A DNA stretch of 64,000 bases from positions 62,001-126,000 of the forward strand of contig CAYWIM010000001.1 in NCBI GenBank assembly GCA_964458325.1, given 5' to 3'. The first letter of the stretch is position 1; each line of letters begins with the position of its first letter. This document shows positions 28,877-37,555 of the stretch, in pieces. Made by a program: the position numbers and the translations under genes. The DNA is from JAGMXM01 sp964458325 (GTDB taxonomy: Bacteria; Verrucomicrobiota; Verrucomicrobiia; Limisphaerales; UBA1319). The notes beneath the pieces were generated by a model. The model did not search any database and was not told the DNA's origin. It saw nothing but the letters and a program-made list of their open reading frames with translations.

Positions 28877-30253
28877 TCAGGGCGCGTCGATCTCGAAGCC
28901 GAGGCCTTTGAGGTGCTGGAGCTTGTAGAGGAGGGCGCGGCGGCTGATGCCGAGGGCGCGGGCGGTCTCGGTGCGGTTGAAATGGTTGGCGCGGAGGGCC
29001 TGGAGAATGGCGTGGCGCTCGATGTCTTCGAGGCGGGCGGACTCGGCGGCGGGATCGGGAACCGCGTCGGGGACGGATTGAAGGATGCGAGCGGGGAGGT
29101 GATCGGGAAGGATGAGCTCGCCGCGGGCGAGGAGGGTGGCTCGCTCCATGGCATTGCGGAGCTCGCGGACATTGCCGGGCCAGCGGTAGCGTTCGAGGAG
29201 GCTGACGACGGCGGGGGAGAGGCGGGCTTTGCCCTGGGTAAACTCGGCGATGAAGAGGCTGGCGAGGGGGATGATATCTTCGCGGCGCTCGTGGAGGGGC
29301 GGAACGCGGATCTCCATGACGTTGAGGCGGAAGAAGAGGTCCTGTCGGAACCGGCCTTGCTGGACTTCGAGTTCGAGGTCGCGGTTGGTGGCGGCGAGGA
29401 TGCGGGCGTTGGTGAGGCGGTCGCGGTTGTTGCCGATGCGCTGGAAGGTGCCGTCCTGGGTGATGCGGAGGAGCTTGGCCTGGAGGGCGGGCGAGAGCTC
29501 GGCGATTTCGTCGAGGAGGATCGTGCCGTCGTGGGCTTCCTCGAAGCGTCCGACGCGCGGCGCGAAGGCGCCGGTGAACGCGCCCTTTTCGTGTCCGAAG
29601 AGCTCGCTTTCGAGGAGGGTTTCGGGGATAGCGGCGCAATTGATTTTGACGAGGGGCCCGGCGGATCGGCGGCTCCACTGGTGGATGAGGTCGGCGACAA
29701 CCTCCTTGCCGACGCCGCTTTCGCCGGTGATGAGGATGCGGCTATCGGAATCGGCGACGAGGGCGGCGTCGCGGAACACGGCCCGGGTGGCGGGGCTGGC
29801 GGCGACGAAGTGGGGGGGGATCTGTTTGGAATCGGCGACGAGGAGGGGAGGGCTGACATCGAGGCCGAGGGCGGTTCGGGCGAGGGCGAGGAGCTCGTCG
29901 AGGTCGATGGGTTTGACGAGGTAATCGACGGCGCCGTCGCGCATGGCGCCGACGGCATCGCGCACATCGGCGAAGGCGGTGACGAGGAGGACGGGGAGGG
30001 TGGCGTGTTCCTGGCGGGCGCGGCGGAGGGTTTCGAGCCCGCTGATGCCGGGCATGCGGACGTCGGAGATCATGAGGTGGACGGGCTCGCGCTGGAGGAG
30101 ATCGAGGGCGGATTCGCCGTGGGTGGCCAGGAGCGTGTCGAATCCCTGGCCGCGGAGGAAGGAGTCGAGGAGGCTGCGCTGGCCGGGGTCGTCGTCGACG
30201 ATGAGGATCCGCGGATGGGCCGGGGGCGAGAGGTGCGGAGGGGGTCGGGTCAT
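28877..30253 (-). CDS. Sigma-54-dependent response regulator (NtrC family)
   Basis: 458 residues from the ATG at 30253 (ATGA overlap with the kinase). A receiver domain (about 14-130) has D20/D21, phospho-acceptor D64 in M-I-S-D-V-R-M-P and K in Y-L-V-K-P. The AAA+ domain follows with G-E-S-G-V-G-K-E, an intact G-A-F-T-G-A sigma-54 contact loop and T-I-L-L-D-E-I-A Walker B. A Fis-type helix-turn-helix closes it (R-T-E-T-A-R-A-L-G-I-S-R-R-A-L-L). It activates sigma-54 promoters when phosphorylated by the kinase next door. As the last gene of the T2SS operon it is a candidate activator of the sigma-54 promoter at 44816. Confidence 0.93.
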   Translation of the reverse strand: MTRPPPHLSPPAHPRILIVDDDPGQRSLLDSFLRGQGFDTLLATHGESALDLLQREPVHLMISDVRMPGISGLETLRRARQEHATLPVLLVTAFADVRDAVGAMRDGAVDYLVKPIDLDELLALARTALGLDVSPPLLVADSKQIPPHFVAASPATRAVFRDAALVADSDSRILITGESGVGKEVVADLIHQWSRRSAGPLVKINCAAIPETLLESELFGHEKGAFTGAFAPRVGRFEEAHDGTILLDEIAELSPALQAKLLRITQDGTFQRIGNNRDRLTNARILAATNRDLELEVQQGRFRQDLFFRLNVMEIRVPPLHERREDIIPLASLFIAEFTQGKARLSPAVVSLLERYRWPGNVRELRNAMERATLLARGELILPDHLPARILQSVPDAVPDPAAESARLEDIERHAILQALRANHFNRTETARALGISRRALLYKLQHLKGLGFEIDAP

Positions 30254-31887
30254 GACCGTCGGGGCAGGACGAGCTCGAGGCGGCTCAGGCGGAAGGTGGC
30301 GCCGCCGCCGGGGCGGTCGAGGCATTCGACCTCCCAGCCGTGGGCGAGGACGATCTGCTTGACGACGGCAAGGCCCAGTCCGGTGCCCTGATTCCGGGTG
30401 GTGAAGTAGGGGCGAAAGATCTCGGCGCGCTGTTCGGGAGGAACGCCGGGGCCGTTGTCGTGGATATCGATGTTGGCTTCGGCGGGCAGGACTTTGCGGG
30501 CGACGATCTGGATCTGGCCGCTCGAGGCGACGGCCTGGATGGCATTGAGGAGGAGATTGAAGAGGGCCTGGCGCAGGAGGGGTTGGTCGGCGTTGACGGT
30601 GAGCTGGGCATCGACGACCTCGAGCTGGATGGACTTGTCTTCGATGTCGCTCTTGAGAGCGCGGACGACGTCGCCGACCACGGCATCGAGGGCGACGGGA
30701 GAGCGGCGGACCTCGCGGGGTTTGGAGTAATTGATGAACTCGTTGAGCTGGACGGTGACGCGGTCGACCTCGTCGGTGATCTCGAGCGATTTGGCGCGGA
30801 TGGTTTGGGGTGTATCGGAGCTTTTGGCGATCATCTGGGCGAGGCCGCGAATGATGTTGAGCGGATTGCGGGTTTCATGGGCGAGGCCAGCGGCGGCGAC
30901 ATTCATTTCGCGGAGGTGGGTGTTCTGCTCGCTGGCGCGGACAAGGCGCATCTGGTATTCGGAGGATTTGACCAGGGTGCGCCATGCGAAGGCGAAACCG
31001 GCGGCGGCGATTGCGGCGAAGCCGGTGATGATGGTGCGGAGCCAGAGGTCGCGGGTGCGGGCGGACAGGTAATCGCTGGTGGAGAGGACCATGGCGAGGC
31101 CGTGCAGGCCTTTTTGCTCGATGAGGGCTTTGTATTCGTCGGGGTTCATCCAGGGGGGGCGCCAGAAGCCGGGGGGTTCGCGGGATGGCTGGCCCGGCTC
31201 GCTGCGGCTGCCGCGATTCTGTCGAGAGTCGGGTCCGCCGGGCGGCTCGGGGGATGGGCGCGGGTTATGGGAATCGCGGGGCTCGCGGAGTTGGCCCGAC
31301 GGGCCGGGGGCGGCTTCCGACGGGCGCGATTCTCCGGGTTCAGCGGAGGCGACGACATTGGAGAGGCTGTTGGTTTCGGGGCGGCGGGGCCAAGGGCCGG
31401 GCGGGGGGAATCGGCTCCGGGGATCGCGGCGTCCCGGGTCGGGCTCCGGCATGACGATGGTGGGGGAGGCATTGGTGCCATCGGGAGGGACGATGGCGCC
31501 GAGGTCGACCAGGTTGACGACCGTGACGGACTGGCGGTCCCAGCGGACGCCGGACTGGGGCATGCCGGCGGCGCCGAGGTCGACGGATTCACCGGCGGCG
31601 GTGATGACCTCGCCGACGGCGTTGAGGAGCACGACGCCTTTGAGCTCCTCGGACTGGACGAGCTCGTTGAGGGCGGATTCGAGCCGGGGTTTGGAGACCA
31701 TGCCGCCGAACCGGCGCTGGGATCGGATGACCAGGCCGAGAGTGCCGGTGATGTCGCGGGCGCGCCGGATGACGGTTTCCCTGGCGGATCGCTTGAAGCG
31801 CTGGTGTTCGAGGGCCTGCCAGAGAAACACCAGGACCCACAAGGCCAGGAGCAGACGGAACACCCAGTTGGCTCGCGGCAGGATCAT
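30250..31887 (-). CDS. Membrane sensor histidine kinase
   Basis: 545 residues: first membrane helix about 9-25, an extracytoplasmic sensor with a long Pro/Gly/Arg-rich insert (about 145-247), a second helix about 283-301, then a HisKA domain with the phosphorylation site H337 in G-L-A-H-E-T-R-N-P-L. The catalytic domain has N-L-L-L-N-A-I-Q-A-V (N box), D-N-G-P-G-V-P (G1) and G-T-G-L-G-L-A (G2). This is the ZraS/NtrB-like type that partners NtrC-family regulators. It overlaps the secretin-channel gene upstream and the regulator gene downstream by 4 bases each. The disordered insert is unusual; the signal sensed is unknown. Confidence 0.92.
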   Translation of the reverse strand: MILPRANWVFRLLLALWVLVFLWQALEHQRFKRSARETVIRRARDITGTLGLVIRSQRRFGGMVSKPRLESALNELVQSEELKGVVLLNAVGEVITAAGESVDLGAAGMPQSGVRWDRQSVTVVNLVDLGAIVPPDGTNASPTIVMPEPDPGRRDPRSRFPPPGPWPRRPETNSLSNVVASAEPGESRPSEAAPGPSGQLREPRDSHNPRPSPEPPGGPDSRQNRGSRSEPGQPSREPPGFWRPPWMNPDEYKALIEQKGLHGLAMVLSTSDYLSARTRDLWLRTIITGFAAIAAAGFAFAWRTLVKSSEYQMRLVRASEQNTHLREMNVAAAGLAHETRNPLNIIRGLAQMIAKSSDTPQTIRAKSLEITDEVDRVTVQLNEFINYSKPREVRRSPVALDAVVGDVVRALKSDIEDKSIQLEVVDAQLTVNADQPLLRQALFNLLLNAIQAVASSGQIQIVARKVLPAEANIDIHDNGPGVPPEQRAEIFRPYFTTRNQGTGLGLAVVKQIVLAHGWEVECLDRPGGGATFRLSRLELVLPRRS

Positions 31888-33101
31888 GGGGTCATCTGGG
31901 CTCCCCGGCTGCCTGCGGAGGGGGCGGGCCGGCTGCTGGATTTCTTGCGGGTCGAGGGCGGCACTTCGATCAGCTCGTTCGGGTCGGCGGCCTTGACCGG
32001 CAGGGCATCGATGAACCGGTCCAATTCCTGTGAGGAGAAAGCCTGGGGGACCAGCTGGGCCTGTTGGCGTTCATGGTTTGTCAAGGCGGCGACTTCCGTA
32101 GGCTGGTTAACAATATGCGGGGTGAGGATGATGATCAACTCTGTTTTCGCGTTCGATTTGATGGTTCTCCGGAAGGCCAGTCCCAGGAGGGGGATATCGC
32201 CCAGGAGGGGGATTTTGCGGACAGATTCGGTTTGTTGGTTTTCCATGAGGCCGCCGATGATGATGGGATGGCCGTTGGGTGTGACGACCACGGTCTCGGC
32301 GGAGCGTTTGGCGATGACGAAGGCATCGACGGTTTCGGAGATGGGAACGGTTTGATCGGTGAGCGTCGAGATTTCGGGGGCGACGATCATCTCGACGAGG
32401 CCGTCGGAGGTGATGAAGGGGGTGACGCGGAGGATGATGCCGATATCCTGGTATTGGACCGTATTGATCGTCTGGCCGTTGTCGGTGATGCGGGTATCGG
32501 TGATATAGGGGATTTCCTGGCCGACGGTGATGACGGCCTCCTGGTTATTGCGGGCCATGATGGAGGGGCGGGAGAGGACCTCGGTTTTGCCGGCGGAGGC
32601 GATGGCGCGGGCGATGACCTGGAAATCGTCGCTGAGGATCTTGTAAAAGCCGGCGCCGCCGAACTCCAAGGGCACGGTATTCAATCCAAACAACGAGCTC
32701 AGGTCGTTGGTGGTGTTGCCGCTATTGACGTGGGTGAATTGGCCCTGGACGCCGATATCGGATCCCTTGTTATGGGTGACCTCAAGGAACACGACCTTGA
32801 TGAGGACCTGGGGCTTGGGGCGGTCGAGGTTGGTGATCACCTGGCTGATGTGGAGGTTGGTCTCCTCGTCGGTGATTACGATGAGGCGGCGGGTTTCGGG
32901 GTCGCTGGTGATCGTGGCCTCGCCGATCTCGCCGGAGCTGTTATAGGTGCGGGTGCTCGAGGAGGAGCCCGATCGCCGGCTGGTGGTGCTGCCTCCGAAA
33001 CCGCCGCCGCCGAAGAACTGAGCTTCGAGCGCAGGCGCGGCCGCCAGAATGAGACCGAGCGCGAGGGCCAGCCGGGCTCGTGGATAGGCGAGGTGTGACA
33101 T
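31884..33101 (-). CDS. Secretin channel domain protein (C-terminal half of a split GspD)
   Basis: 405 residues with its own signal peptide (about 1-27). After a Gly/Ser-rich linker and a partial N3-like segment (about 58-95), it carries a full secretin channel: V-L-I-K-V-V-F-L-E-V, L-S-R-P-S-I-M, V-G-Q-E-I-P-Y-I-T-D, and H-P-I-I-I-G-G-L-M followed by P-L-L-G-D-I-P-L-L-G. The usual N0-N1-N2 domains are absent; they are encoded separately by the preceding gene (33138-34856). The two genes are 36 bp apart and in the same frame, but each has its own signal peptide and the upstream one ends in a stop. The channel ring would form in the outer membrane and dock onto the separate N-domain protein. 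Confidence 0.9.
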   Translation of the reverse strand: MSHLAYPRARLALALGLILAAAPALEAQFFGGGGFGGSTTSRRSGSSSSTRTYNSSGEIGEATITSDPETRRLIVITDEETNLHISQVITNLDRPKPQVLIKVVFLEVTHNKGSDIGVQGQFTHVNSGNTTNDLSSLFGLNTVPLEFGGAGFYKILSDDFQVIARAIASAGKTEVLSRPSIMARNNQEAVITVGQEIPYITDTRITDNGQTINTVQYQDIGIILRVTPFITSDGLVEMIVAPEISTLTDQTVPISETVDAFVIAKRSAETVVVTPNGHPIIIGGLMENQQTESVRKIPLLGDIPLLGLAFRRTIKSNAKTELIIILTPHIVNQPTEVAALTNHERQQAQLVPQAFSSQELDRFIDALPVKAADPNELIEVPPSTRKKSSSRPAPSAGSRGAQMTP

Positions 33102-33137
33102 AATCGATGGGTGGTTTGGCGGGGTGAACTGGTGGGT

Positions 33138-34856
33138 TTAGCGGGAGCCGCTCGAGCTGCTGTTCCTCGCGCCGGTGCGGTTGCCGGAGCTGGTGCCCTG
33201 GCCGAAGCTGGATCGATTGCTGAACGGGTTTTGGGTTTGGGTGCCGGTGGTGGTGCGCCGGTTGTTGTTCCGCGTGTTTTGCCCCTCGAACATGTTGCGG
33301 AGGATCTCCTCGACGCTGGCGACATCGGCGTTTTCGAGCGAATAGACGAACACCTTCTGTCGTTTGGCGTCGCTGGAGTCGAGCTGGGCAATCATGGCGG
33401 CGATCTGGGGCATCATTTCGCTCGAAGCGCTGACCACGATCGAGGAGGTGCGCTGGTCGGGGACGGCGACGACCTGGCCTTTTTTCTTGGCGCGATCGCT
33501 GGTCGAGGTCGAGCCGGAGCCTCCGCCGAACATGCCGCCGGGGCCGCCGGGGCCGCGGAACTGGAAAGCGGAACGGCCGCTGGTCGAGGTGGTGGTCGGG
33601 AAGAGGCTCGTGAGGAGGTCGGCGGTTTCGACGGGGTCGGCGAAGCTCAGGTGGAACACGCGGAGCTCGGTGATGTCTTCGGCGTTGGTGTCGATTTCGC
33701 GGACGAGCTCTTCGATGGTCGAGATGTATTCATCCGGGGCGCTGACGACGAGCGAGTTGGTGCGCTCGTCGGCGACGGCGGCGACGCGGGAGGCGGCGCG
33801 GCGGGCCTCGCTGACGCCGGTGCTGGTGGGGGCATTGCCCTGGCCGCCGCCCCGGTCCCCGCCGGGGCCGCCGCCGAAACGGGCCATGAACTCGGCGCGG
33901 GGATCGTTGCCGCGGGTGCTGGTGTTCTGGGTGGGAAAGAGCTCCTTGACGATATTGGCGAGCTCCTTGGCATCGGCGTAGGCGAGCGGGAAGACGCGGA
34001 TGGCGGAGATACTGGAGATGGAGGTATCGAGGGCTTTGACGATCTGGACCATGCGGCGGATGTCGGCCTGAGTATCGGTGAGGACGATGGCATTGCCGCT
34101 TTCGTTGGCGGTCATGTTGGCGTAGGAGGGGAGAAGCGGCTGGAGATCCTTGGTCATCTGGAGGGCGTTGGCGTAGCGGATGGGGACGATGTGGGTGACC
34201 ATTTCGTCATTCTTGGGGATGGCTTCGGGATCGGCGCCGATGCGGACGGGGATATCGCGTTTCTTGGCCTCGTCGCGGCTGACGATGGTGAGGGTGCGGT
34301 CGTTGCGGACGGCGGCGTAGCCGTTCTTGTTGAGGACAGTATTGAGGAGGTTGATGGCCTCGTCCTGGGTGAGGGGCTGGTAGCTCCAGGCATCGACGCG
34401 GCCGCGGACCTCGGTTTCCTTGACGATGATGAGGCCGGTGGCCTTGCTGATGTAATCCAGCACGGTATCGAGCGGCACGCCGCGGAAGTTGAACCGGAGG
34501 CCTTTTTCGCCGTTGGCGGCGGTGAGATCGACGGGAGGCGGCTGGGCAGGGGGCGCACTCGGCGCGGCCGTGTCGGGCGGCGCCGGCGGGGGGGCAGCCT
34601 GGGGTGCCGATGGGGCCGAGCCGGCCTCGGGTGCGGCAGCGGGGGCGGCAGCGGGGGCGGCAGCGGGCGGGCTGTCGGGAGGATTGTTCGTGGGCGCCGG
34701 GCTTGGGGGCGCGGGGGTCTCGGGCTGGGGCGCCGCGGACACGGTGACCGTGGTTTGCGGTCCGGGGGGCGCGGCATTATCGGTTGTTTGAGCGGCGATC
34801 GGGGAAGCGACGATGGCGATCGCAGCGGCCAGCAGCCATGCGTTGACGGGTTTCAT
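33138..34856 (-). CDS. Secretin N-domain protein without channel (N-terminal half of a split GspD)
   Basis: 572 residues with a signal peptide (about 1-22) and an Ala/Pro-rich stretch (25-110). An N0-like domain (about 117-195; L-R-F-N-F-R-G-V-P-L) is followed by three N1-type domains (about 210-290, 295-400, 405-530), each ending I..M/L...LD. They carry Gly-rich or Ser/Thr-rich loops. The tail is Asn/Arg/Ser/Gly-rich and there is no secretin channel. I infer that it is the periplasmic vestibule of the T2SS, working with the channel protein encoded next. The start ATG overlaps the preceding stop by one base (TGATG). Confidence 0.88.
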   Translation of the reverse strand: MKPVNAWLLAAAIAIVASPIAAQTTDNAAPPGPQTTVTVSAAPQPETPAPPSPAPTNNPPDSPPAAAPAAAPAAAPEAGSAPSAPQAAPPPAPPDTAAPSAPPAQPPPVDLTAANGEKGLRFNFRGVPLDTVLDYISKATGLIIVKETEVRGRVDAWSYQPLTQDEAINLLNTVLNKNGYAAVRNDRTLTIVSRDEAKKRDIPVRIGADPEAIPKNDEMVTHIVPIRYANALQMTKDLQPLLPSYANMTANESGNAIVLTDTQADIRRMVQIVKALDTSISSISAIRVFPLAYADAKELANIVKELFPTQNTSTRGNDPRAEFMARFGGGPGGDRGGGQGNAPTSTGVSEARRAASRVAAVADERTNSLVVSAPDEYISTIEELVREIDTNAEDITELRVFHLSFADPVETADLLTSLFPTTTSTSGRSAFQFRGPGGPGGMFGGGSGSTSTSDRAKKKGQVVAVPDQRTSSIVVSASSEMMPQIAAMIAQLDSSDAKRQKVFVYSLENADVASVEEILRNMFEGQNTRNNNRRTTTGTQTQNPFSNRSSFGQGTSSGNRTGARNSSSSGSR

Positions 34857-35596
34857 CAGTTGATCTCCTGTTGTCGTTTTTCCATGAGACGTTTGAGGAC
34901 TTCATCCTCGCTGGCGCCACTCGAGGCACTGCTCGGAGGGGCGGCTTCGGCGGCGGGGCTTGGTGCGGTGAGGGAAGGCTGGGAATCGGATTCGCCCCCG
35001 CGGTCGCGGCGGGAGGATCGGCGGAAAGCATCGGCGGCGGCGGGGATGGAAGGGAAAGCGCCGGGCGCCGGGATCGAGAAGGAAGGGCGATCGGGCGGGC
35101 GGGTGGGGGTGCGATCGGATTCGGGGGCGGGCGCCAGGGCGGCGAGCTGCCAGGCGCCGCCTTCGGCGCGCTGCATCTGGAGGTCCATGGTGAGCTCGAA
35201 ATGGTTGCTGGGCGAGCGGAGGCAGACTCGATCGGGGGTGATGAACTCGACCTGGAGATCGCCGAGGCGTTCGGACGGTTTGAGGGCCGTTTGGTAGCGG
35301 GATTCGCTGCCGTCGAAGAAGGCGAACGATCCGGTTTCGGAGATCAGGGTTCCGACCAGGGTGAACCGTTCGACGCGGGCGGTCCGGGGCGGCTCGATGC
35401 GGGCGCCGGGAGGGGGCGGGGGGCGGCGGTTGGGATTGAAAATGTTGCGATCGAGGATGAGCTGGAACGTGGAGAAATTGCGGGGGTCGGCGGGGGCATT
35501 GGATGCCTGGGCAGCGGCGAGCGTGGAGGGGATCAGGCAGCCGATCAGGAGCAAGGCGGCGACGCGGAGATCGCGATGGGGGGCGGTGGGGCTCAT
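34856..35596 (-). CDS. PilP/GspC-like periplasmic linker protein
   Basis: 246 residues from the ATG at 35596 (ATGA overlap). An N-terminal hydrophobic segment (about 11-28) is a signal peptide or anchor. Next comes F-Q-L-I-L-D-R-N-I-F-N-P-N-R, the hallmark entry to the GspC/PilP homology region, and a small beta domain (about 60-140; F-T-L-V-G-T-L-I). The C-terminal third is Pro/Ser-rich with a charged final helix (E-D-E-V-L-K-R-L-M-E-K). In T2SS this part bridges inner-membrane platform and secretin N0. Its place just before the secretin N-domain gene fits that role. Confidence 0.78.
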   Translation of the reverse strand: MSPTAPHRDLRVAALLLIGCLIPSTLAAAQASNAPADPRNFSTFQLILDRNIFNPNRRPPPPPGARIEPPRTARVERFTLVGTLISETGSFAFFDGSESRYQTALKPSERLGDLQVEFITPDRVCLRSPSNHFELTMDLQMQRAEGGAWQLAALAPAPESDRTPTRPPDRPSFSIPAPGAFPSIPAAADAFRRSSRRDRGGESDSQPSLTAPSPAAEAAPPSSASSGASEDEVLKRLMEKRQQEIN

Positions 35597-36126
35597 GGGT
35601 TTTTCTCCGTGAGGAGCAGGCCGCTGAAGCGGACGGCGAGCGAGAGCTGCTGGCCTTCGTTGTCGCGCGAGGTGATCTCGATCTCCTCGATTTTGAGGGC
35701 GAGCGGATCGGTTTCGAGCTCGTGGAGGAATCGGGCGACGGACGACAGGTTGCCGAAGGCATCGGCGCGGCACTCGAGGGTTTTGAATTCGGGGCTGGGC
35801 TCTTTCCACTGGGGTTTGATGGAGGTGAAGCTGATGCGGCTGGCCTGGGCCCAGCGGTCGACGGCTTTCAAGACCGAGTTTTCCGCTGCGGAGACGGTGG
35901 CGGGCAGCGTGTTGGTTTCCATCATCGACCAACGTTCGCGTATGGTCTGTTCGCGGTCCAGCAACAAAGCGCCTTTTTGGATGGATTTCTGGAGGGATAC
36001 GACGCGGGCGGAGCGTGCTTTCCAGGCCTGGGTGAGCGGGGTGAGCACGAGGCGGTCGCCGACCAGGAGCGCGACGATGGCGATGGCGGCGATGGCGAGG
36101 AGATGTTCGCGGCTTTTAATCTTCAT
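35593..36126 (-). CDS. PilO/GspM-like inner-membrane protein
   Basis: 177 residues from the ATG at 36126. One membrane helix near the start (about 8-27), a coiled-coil segment (35-65), then an alpha/beta periplasmic domain. This layout is typical of PilO and GspM, which pair with PilN/GspL in the assembly platform. It overlaps the PilM/GspL-like gene by 11 bases and the PilP-like gene by ATGA. Confidence 0.75.
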   Translation of the reverse strand: MKIKSREHLLAIAAIAIVALLVGDRLVLTPLTQAWKARSARVVSLQKSIQKGALLLDREQTIRERWSMMETNTLPATVSAAENSVLKAVDRWAQASRISFTSIKPQWKEPSPEFKTLECRADAFGNLSSVARFLHELETDPLALKIEEIEITSRDNEGQQLSLAVRFSGLLLTEKNP

Positions 36127-37555
36127 GGCGGCCTCCTTCGATCCAGCGGAAGGCGAGGATGTACTGGAGAGGGGATTTGCCGCGGACCTGCTGGGTTTTG
36201 AGGTCGGCGACTTGGGGGAAAGCGCGGAGGCTGTCAAGGAGCTGGAGGAGCGCCTGATTATCGCGGGCCTGGCCGGAGCAAATGACCTCGTTGCCGTTCT
36301 TGATCTGGACGTTCTTGGCCGAGACGGCGCCGTCCTCGGAATAGGCCTGGACGATGCGGAGGAGGATGCGGAGCGTGGGGGCGGACTCGTCGAACCAGGG
36401 GCGGTAAGCGCGGGTCTTGGTCTGGAGGCCTTCGGCGAGGCTCACTCGGGGCTGCATGGATTGCCAGCGGTTTTCGAGCGACGAGAGCCGCCACTGCTGG
36501 ATGAGAAACGCGGATCCGATGAGGAGGACGAGGGCGGCGGCCGCGGCGCCGGTGTAAGCGATGCGCCGCGACGCGAAGCGGTTGACAAACTGGGTCCACG
36601 GGCTGACGCGAGGCGGGAGGAACTCGAAGAGGCACGGCTGTCCCTGGATGTGGCGCGCGGCAAGGCCGAGGGCGGAGGCGGTGCTGGTGCGAGCCAGCTG
36701 AGGGAACTCGCTGCCGTTGACCCGGGGTATCGATCCGGGCTCGACCGACATGCCCAGCGAGCGTGCGATCGGCCGGATGTGCTCGATCAGGGATTCCGCG
36801 GTGGGAGATCCGCCATAGACAACGACCTGGCGGATGGTATCGCGGAGCTCGCGGGGCAGCTGGCCGAGGGTGATCCGGATTTCACGCGCCAGGATGTCGA
36901 AGTCCGGCTGGTGGTCGGCGCCGTCCTTTTCGATGACGCCTTCGAGCGATCGGAGCGCGGCGATTCCGCCGGGGGCGGACACGAGCATGTCGATACCGGT
37001 CTGGCCGACGCCCAAGCTCAGCTGGCTGGGGGCCGGGGTGGGGGTGTAAGGCTCGAGGGCGGTGATGCCGAGGGAGAGGCTGATGGGTTTAAGTCGGGCG
37101 GCGCGGAGCGTTTTGGTCAGGAGGACGAGGTGATGTTGGGGGACGGCCAACAGGGATGCGTGCTGGTCGCCATTGGGGAGGCGGAAGCGGGAGGTGGAGA
37201 TGGCCAGGTCGGCGGGGTCATACGGAAATCCTTGCTCGGCTTCGAGCTGGAGGAACCCGGGCACGTCGGCCTCGGGGATATCGGGGATCTTGCATGCGAG
37301 GGTCAGGACCCAACTCGAGGGGAGGCAGACGGTGCAATGGCGCTCGCGGATGCCGGCCTGGTCGAGGTGGTTGCGGATCTCGCGGCCGACCAGCTCGGGA
37401 TCGTTGGTCAACGGATCCAAGGTCAGCGGGATGCTGAAGGTCTGGGAGATCCGGTAGCTGCCGTTGGACCGGTGGATGAGGACGCCATCCAGGTTGCGGC
37501 CATCGAGGTGGAGGCCGATGAGCGAAGCGGGGCGATGGGATTGGATGCTGAGCAT
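36116..37555 (-). CDS. PilM-PilN fusion / GspL-like assembly ATPase-fold protein
   Basis: 479 residues. About 1-310 is an actin-like PilM-type domain (I-G-L-H-L-D-G at the start, then R-Q-V-V-V-Y-G-G-S). A membrane helix follows (about 337-355), then a periplasmic coiled coil and a ferredoxin-like PilN region (about 380-475). This is the same order as GspL, which joins the GspE ATPase to the periplasmic platform. The start shares a base with the gspK stop (TGATG). Compared with the gene at the left edge of the window it lacks the repeated Pro-rich tail. Confidence 0.85.
   Translation of the reverse strand: MLSIQSHRPASLIGLHLDGRNLDGVLIHRSNGSYRISQTFSIPLTLDPLTNDPELVGREIRNHLDQAGIRERHCTVCLPSSWVLTLACKIPDIPEADVPGFLQLEAEQGFPYDPADLAISTSRFRLPNGDQHASLLAVPQHHLVLLTKTLRAARLKPISLSLGITALEPYTPTPAPSQLSLGVGQTGIDMLVSAPGGIAALRSLEGVIEKDGADHQPDFDILAREIRITLGQLPRELRDTIRQVVVYGGSPTAESLIEHIRPIARSLGMSVEPGSIPRVNGSEFPQLARTSTASALGLAARHIQGQPCLFEFLPPRVSPWTQFVNRFASRRIAYTGAAAAALVLLIGSAFLIQQWRLSSLENRWQSMQPRVSLAEGLQTKTRAYRPWFDESAPTLRILLRIVQAYSEDGAVSAKNVQIKNGNEVICSGQARDNQALLQLLDSLRAFPQVADLKTQQVRGKSPLQYILAFRWIEGGRHED

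Noticed and set aside
28593..28928. Possible small plus-strand gene in the gap after the response regulator
   Set aside because: No homology and low-complexity end; it overlaps the antisense end of the response-regulator gene.
33101..33140. A frameshift or nonsense error splitting a normal GspD
   Set aside because: Both parts are in the same frame, but the second has its own complete signal peptide and start, so two real genes are more likely.
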